64,000 nucleotides of DNA. Source: Pseudoxanthomonas sp. CF385. Lineage in GTDB: Bacteria; Pseudomonadota; Gammaproteobacteria; Xanthomonadales; Xanthomonadaceae. The notes under the pieces were generated by a model, which saw only the letters and a list, made by a program, of their open reading frames with translations, ran no database searches and was not told the origin of the DNA. Both the position numbers and the translations under genes were made by a program. The stretch covers positions 372,001 through 436,000 of the forward strand of contig NZ_FNKZ01000002.1 in the NCBI RefSeq assembly GCF_900104255.1, written 5' to 3'. This document shows positions 60,322 through 64,000 of this stretch, in pieces. Position 1 is the first letter of the stretch, and each line of letters starts with the position of its first letter.

Positions 60322-60360
60322 ATGTAATACATACATTACATTCACGCCCGGACATGTCAA
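60322..60360 (-). promoter_or_regulatory. Promoter with overlapping palindromic operator, membrane-protein/XRE operon
   Basis: Minus-strand TTGACA (60355-60360) is a perfect -35 box. A palindrome, ATGTAAT (60322-60328), six bases, ATTACAT (60335-60341), covers the -10 position (TAATGT at 16 bases or AATGTA at 17). A regulator bound there would block polymerase. The region is the AT-richest in this part of the window. Confidence 0.6.
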
Positions 60361-60438
60361 GTCTTTTTTACATCTCCTTGTATCCTGCGCCCCGCGCCTC
60401 CATGTGGACGCGACGCCCCGTAGCCACGAACCTGCCCG

Positions 60439-61293
60439 ATGAGCGAGCTGCCCCACGTTTTCGACGCCACCACCGAGACCTTCGAAGCGGAGGTCCTGCG
60501 CAAATCGCTGGACGTGCCGGTACTGGTGGACTTCTGGGCCACCTGGTGCGGCCCGTGCAAGACGCTGGGCCCGATCCTGGAAAAGCTCGCCGGCGAGTAC
60601 AACGGCGCGTTCCTGCTGGCCAAGGTGGACGTGGACAAGGAGCAGCAGATCGCGGCGGCCTTCCAGATCCGTTCGGTGCCGACGGTCTTCCTGGTGAAGG
60701 GAGGACAGTTGGTCGACGGCTTCCCGGGCGCCCTGCCCGAGGGCCAGCTGCGCGAATTCCTCGCCTCGCACGGTGTCGTGCCCGCCGAAGGCGCGCTGCC
60801 CGAAGAGGAGCAGGCGCCGCTGGACCCGCAGGCCCAGGTCGCCGCCCTGCGCGAGGCGATCAGCGCCGAGCCCGACAAGGACGAGCTGAAGCTGGACCTG
60901 GTGCTGGCCCTGCTCCGCACCGGTGAAGCGCCCGAGGCCGAGCGCCTGCTGGACGCGCTGCCGGCCAACCTCGCCACCGACGACCGCGCGGTGAAGGCGC
61001 GCGCGCGGCTGGGCTTCGCCGCGGCGCTGAAGGACGCGCCCGCCCCCGAGGCCCTGCGCGCCGCCCTCCAGGCCAACCCGGACGACCTGCGCGCGCGCCA
61101 TCTGCTGGGCGTACACGCCCTGGTGGCGGGCGATTCGGAACAGGCATTGGAGCAGTTCCTGGACATGCTCAGGCGCGATCGCGCCTACGAGGACGGGCTC
61201 GCGCGGAAGAGCCTGATCGACGCGTTCCGGGTCGTCGAGGATGACGCGCTTGTCAGCCAGTACCGCCGGAAGATGTCCTCCCTGCTGTTCTGA
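60439..61293 (+). CDS. cnoX: Thioredoxin-TPR chaperedoxin CnoX (YbbN)
   Basis: Cytoplasmic holdase that protects substrates from oxidation and passes them to GroEL or DnaK. 284 residues: thioredoxin domain (about 5-110) with WCGPC at 36-40, then TPR-like helices (about 135-284). E. coli CnoX lacks the redox-active CXXC; here it is intact, so thiol reductase activity is expected. Divergent from the membrane-protein/XRE operon. Confidence 0.93.
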   Translation: MSELPHVFDATTETFEAEVLRKSLDVPVLVDFWATWCGPCKTLGPILEKLAGEYNGAFLLAKVDVDKEQQIAAAFQIRSVPTVFLVKGGQLVDGFPGALPEGQLREFLASHGVVPAEGALPEEEQAPLDPQAQVAALREAISAEPDKDELKLDLVLALLRTGEAPEAERLLDALPANLATDDRAVKARARLGFAAALKDAPAPEALRAALQANPDDLRARHLLGVHALVAGDSEQALEQFLDMLRRDRAYEDGLARKSLIDAFRVVEDDALVSQYRRKMSSLLF

Positions 61294-61337
61294 CTGGCGA
61301 AACCCTTCGTACCGTTCCCCTCGCACGTGCAGTACCC

Positions 61338-61802
61338 ATGAAGCCCAATACCCTGCGGCACATCTTCAATGTCTGGCCGCCTTTCCTGTTCAGCGGCATC
61401 CATGTCACCGAGATGGCCGAGGACTGGAGTTTCGCCCGCGTCGAACTGCGCATGCGCCCGTGGAACCGCAACTACGTCGGCACCCATTTCGGGGGCAGCC
61501 TGTTCTCGATGACCGATCCGTTCTGGATGATCCTGGCCAAGGAACGCTTGGGCCGCGACTACTACGTCTGGGACAAGGCTGCGGAAATCGAGTTCGTGAA
61601 GCCCGGCAAGGGCACGCTCCATGCCGAGTTCCGCCTGGACGAGCGCGTGCTGCAGGAGATCCGCAGCGAGGCCGCGGACGGCCAGAAGCACCTGCGCTGG
61701 ATGCCGGCGGATGTCTTCAATGCGCAGAACGAGATCGTCGCCCGCGTCCGCAAGCAGATCTATGTGCGGTTGAAGCCCGAGGCGCGTACGCCCGCCCGCT
61801 GA
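61338..61802 (+). CDS. DUF4442 hot-dog protein, thioesterase-like
   Basis: 154 residues. Hot-dog-fold DUF4442 family, related to YiiD-type acyl-CoA thioesterases. Conserved core WNRNYVGTHFGGSLFSMTDPFWMILA includes the family histidine/glycine motif. No signal peptide. Enzymatic activity is inferred from the fold only. Follows cnoX by 44 bases. Confidence 0.8.
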   Translation: MKPNTLRHIFNVWPPFLFSGIHVTEMAEDWSFARVELRMRPWNRNYVGTHFGGSLFSMTDPFWMILAKERLGRDYYVWDKAAEIEFVKPGKGTLHAEFRLDERVLQEIRSEAADGQKHLRWMPADVFNAQNEIVARVRKQIYVRLKPEARTPAR

Positions 61803-61871
61803 GCCCGTTGAATCCCGGACGGCGCCACGCCGTTCCACCGGCGGTGCTACAGCCGGGGACCCGCGGCGGCC

Positions 61872-61877
61872 TACAAT
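61872..61877 (+). promoter_or_regulatory. -10 box of the DUF502 gene, six bases from the start codon
   Basis: TACAAT, then six bases, then the ATG. No Shine-Dalgarno is present, so the transcript is probably leaderless. The -35 region has no good match. Confidence 0.45.
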
Positions 61878-61883
61878 AGGCGC

Positions 61884-62555
61884 ATGCCCCCCGACCATCC
61901 GCCGCACCGTGCCTCGGTGCAGAAGCTCTTCATCACCGGCCTGCTGACCCTGTTGCCCATCTGGCTGACCTGGGTCGTCATCAAGTTCGTGTTCGTCCTG
62001 CTCTCGGACATCAGCAAGCCGTGGGTGGAGCCGATCTCGCACCGCATCGCGGCGACGTTCCCGCAGTCGCTGGGCTGGTTCAACGGCCTGTGGGTGCAGA
62101 ACACCATCGCGATGATCGCCACGCTGTTCGTCATCCTCGCGGTCGGCGCACTGACCCGGCGCGTCGTCGGCCAGCAGTTGCTGCGCTGGTTCGAGGCGCT
62201 GATCGCACGCGTCCCCCTGGCCAACGTCATCTACACCAGCGCGCGCAAGCTGCTGGACATGCTGGAGACCAAGCCCGGCAGTACCCAGCGCGTGGTGCTG
62301 ATCGATTTCCCGCACCGGGACATGAAATCGGTCGGGCTGGTGACCCGGGTGATCCGCGAGGAAGGCAGCGGTCGCGAACTGGCCGCGGTCTATGTGCCCA
62401 CCACGCCCAATCCGACCTCCGGCTATCTGGAGATCGTGCCGGTCGAGCTGCTCACGCCGACCGACTGGACCGTCGATCAAGCGATGAGTTTCATCATTTC
62501 CGGCGGCGCCGTGGCCCCGGAAACCATGCCGTTCACCCGCGCAGGCGAGCGCTGA
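61884..62555 (+). CDS. DUF502 family integral membrane protein
   Basis: 223 residues. Two transmembrane helices (about 15-37 and 70-95) and a soluble beta-rich C-terminal part with VPLANVIYTSARKLLD and TTPNPTSGYLEIVP, the DUF502 signature. Function is unknown. Two bases separate its stop from yhhQ, so the two genes are probably co-transcribed. Confidence 0.88.
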   Translation: MPPDHPPHRASVQKLFITGLLTLLPIWLTWVVIKFVFVLLSDISKPWVEPISHRIAATFPQSLGWFNGLWVQNTIAMIATLFVILAVGALTRRVVGQQLLRWFEALIARVPLANVIYTSARKLLDMLETKPGSTQRVVLIDFPHRDMKSVGLVTRVIREEGSGRELAAVYVPTTPNPTSGYLEIVPVELLTPTDWTVDQAMSFIISGGAVAPETMPFTRAGER

Positions 62556-62557
62556 GC

Positions 62558-63334
62558 ATGCAGGCGCCGCGCACGCTGGATGACCGCGCGGTCCGTCTCT
62601 TCATCGTGCTGGCGGCGGTGTTCTGCGCGAACGCCGTGCTGGCCGAGTTCATCGGCGTCAAGATCTTCGCGCTGGAGGACACGCTCGGCATCGCGCCGCT
62701 GGAATGGAACCTGTTCGGCCAGACCGGCTCGCTGAGCTTCACCGCGGGTACGCTGCTGTGGCCGTTCGTGTTCATCCTGACGGACACGATCAACGAGTTC
62801 TTCGGCAAGCGCGGCGTGCGCTTCATCTCGTGGCTGGCCGTGGCGCTGATCGTCTACGGCTTCCTCTTCGCTTTCGCCGCCATCGCGCTGGCGCCGGCAG
62901 GCTGGTGGATCGGCGCGGCGCAGTCGCAGGGCGTGCCGGATTACCAGAAGGCGTTCGCCGCGATCTTCGGCCAGGGCATGTGGACGATCGCGGGGTCGGT
63001 TGTGGCGTTCCTCGTCGGCCAGCTGATCGATGTCTCGGTGTTCCATCGCATCCGCGAGGCCACGGGCGAACGCTGGGTGTGGCTGCGCGCCACGGGTTCC
63101 ACCGCGATCTCGCAACTGGTGGACAGCTTCGTGGTGATCTACATCGCCTTCGTGCTGGGCCCGCAGAAGTGGCCGACGTCTTTGTTTCTCGCCGTCAGCA
63201 CGGTGAACTACGCCTACAAGATGCTGGCGGCGATCGCGCTTATCCCGCTCCTCTATCTGATGCGCCACGGCATCCGCCTCTACCTGGGACGCGACCGTGA
63301 ACAGGCCTTGCGCGACGAAGCCGCGGCGGACTGA
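62558..63334 (+). CDS. yhhQ: Queuosine-precursor transporter
   Basis: Vut_1 family transporter, taking up queuosine precursors (preQ0/preQ1) in E. coli. 258 residues, six hydrophobic segments. Family segments FVFILTDTINEFFGKRG, TGSTAISQLVDSFVVIYIAF and NYAYKMLAAIALIPLLY are present. ATG at 62558, two bases after the DUF502 stop. Confidence 0.9.
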   Translation: MQAPRTLDDRAVRLFIVLAAVFCANAVLAEFIGVKIFALEDTLGIAPLEWNLFGQTGSLSFTAGTLLWPFVFILTDTINEFFGKRGVRFISWLAVALIVYGFLFAFAAIALAPAGWWIGAAQSQGVPDYQKAFAAIFGQGMWTIAGSVVAFLVGQLIDVSVFHRIREATGERWVWLRATGSTAISQLVDSFVVIYIAFVLGPQKWPTSLFLAVSTVNYAYKMLAAIALIPLLYLMRHGIRLYLGRDREQALRDEAAAD

Positions 63335-63381
63335 TCGCCGGAGTTGCGCTAGGCTGCGGCCGTTCCACCACGGGGAATGCG

Positions 63382-64000
63382 ATGAAGACGGCCTGGGCCC
63401 TGGGAGTGATGCTGATGGCGATGGGTGACGCAGGCGCCGCGACGCGCGACGCCACGATCGATGCATGGATGCGTGAGTACAGCGGCAGCGTACCGGGCGC
63501 GTCGGTGCTAGTGCTGGAGAACGGACAGCCCGTGTTCGAACGCAGCTACGGCATGGCCGAACTCGAAACCGGCCGCGCCGCCACCCCTGACACGCAGTAC
63601 CGCCTGGCATCGGTCAGCAAACAATTCACCGCCGCGTGCGTGTTGCTGCTCGCCGAAGACGGTGTCCTTGTGCTCGACGATCCGCTGCGCCGCTGGCTCC
63701 CCGCATTGCCGACGTCCGCGGACGCCGTGACGCTGCGCCATCTGCTGAGCCACACGTCGGGCCTGGTCGACTACGAGGACCTCGTTCCCGAAGGCCAGGC
63801 CGACCAGGTGCACGACGCTGACGTGCTGCGCCTGCTCGAGCATGAAGACCGCCTCCACTTCACCCCCGGCAGCGACTACCGCTACAGCAACAGCGGCTAT
63901 GCGCTGCTGGCCCTGGTGGTGGAACGCGCCTCCGGGCAGCGCTTCGCGGAGTTCCTGCGCAAGCGCGTTTTCACGCCGCTGGGCATGACGCAGACGCTGG
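63382..64000 (+). CDS. Serine beta-lactamase-family hydrolase, N-terminal part (cut by window edge)
   Basis: Penicillin-binding or esterase-like protein of the class C beta-lactamase family. 206 codons are visible and the frame is open at the window end. Signal peptide of about 19 residues (MKTAWALGVMLMAMGDAGA). Catalytic SVSK (SxxK motif) and YSN (YxN motif) are present; the third motif lies outside. Could be an esterase, a D-aminopeptidase or a beta-lactamase-like protein. ATG at 63382; GGGGA is five bases upstream. Confidence 0.88.
   Translation, partial: MKTAWALGVMLMAMGDAGAATRDATIDAWMREYSGSVPGASVLVLENGQPVFERSYGMAELETGRAATPDTQYRLASVSKQFTAACVLLLAEDGVLVLDDPLRRWLPALPTSADAVTLRHLLSHTSGLVDYEDLVPEGQADQVHDADVLRLLEHEDRLHFTPGSDYRYSNSGYALLALVVERASGQRFAEFLRKRVFTPLGMTQTL

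Overview
This window is a GC-rich gammaproteobacterial chromosome segment, almost certainly from the Xanthomonadaceae/Lysobacteraceae (Pseudoxanthomonas, Stenotrophomonas, Luteimonas or Lysobacter are all possible). The basis is gene order, the protein sequences, and a palindromic repeat between rpsB and tsf of a kind common in that family. No rRNA, tRNA, CRISPR array, phage, integrase or insertion sequence was seen. Most of the sequence is coding.

Layout. 1-2.8 kb: the start of map (divergent), then rpsB and tsf. 2.8-12.6 kb: an insert of accessory genes between tsf and pyrH. It holds an HDOD-GGDEF diguanylate cyclase behind a near-consensus flagellar (sigma-28) promoter, two tandem TPR-sulfotransferases, a large TonB-dependent receptor, an AIM24 protein and a cupin. 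12.6-31.1 kb: the conserved macromolecule and envelope cluster pyrH - (CDF metal exporter) - frr - uppS - cdsA - dxr - rseP - bamA - lpxD - fabZ - lpxA - lpxB - rnhB - small ORF - dnaE - accA. This makes nucleotides, undecaprenyl, phospholipid, isoprenoid and lipid A precursors, assembles outer-membrane proteins and replicates DNA. 31.1-36.2 kb: accessory genes, namely a ricin-lectin/di-heme cytochrome lipoprotein, a TPR membrane protein, a 62-residue membrane protein and a GAF-domain gene that appears to carry a one-base frameshift. 36.3-38.8 kb: tilS, xseB, ispA.

38.8-53.9 kb holds a DUF4870 protein, pmbA and darP (divergent), tldD-yhdP-rng-maf, a SIMPL-domain protein, a TonB-family protein, rlmH, rsfS, nadD, holA and lptE; leuS follows to 56.7 kb. 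56.7-64 kb: a secreted amidohydrolase, small envelope proteins, a membrane-protein/XRE-regulator pair with a palindrome over its promoter, cnoX, a thioesterase-like protein, a DUF502 protein, yhhQ and the start of a serine beta-lactamase-family gene cut by the window edge.

The most useful regulatory observations are the FliA-like promoter of the cyclase gene, a sigma-E-like promoter for bamA, a -10 hexamer placed exactly six bases before the start codon at several genes lacking a Shine-Dalgarno (likely leaderless mRNAs), and near-perfect palindromes next to the TonB receptor, rnhB and the XRE operon. The best candidates for little-described biology are the TonB-receptor/paired TPR-sulfotransferase cassette and the lectin-cytochrome fusion.
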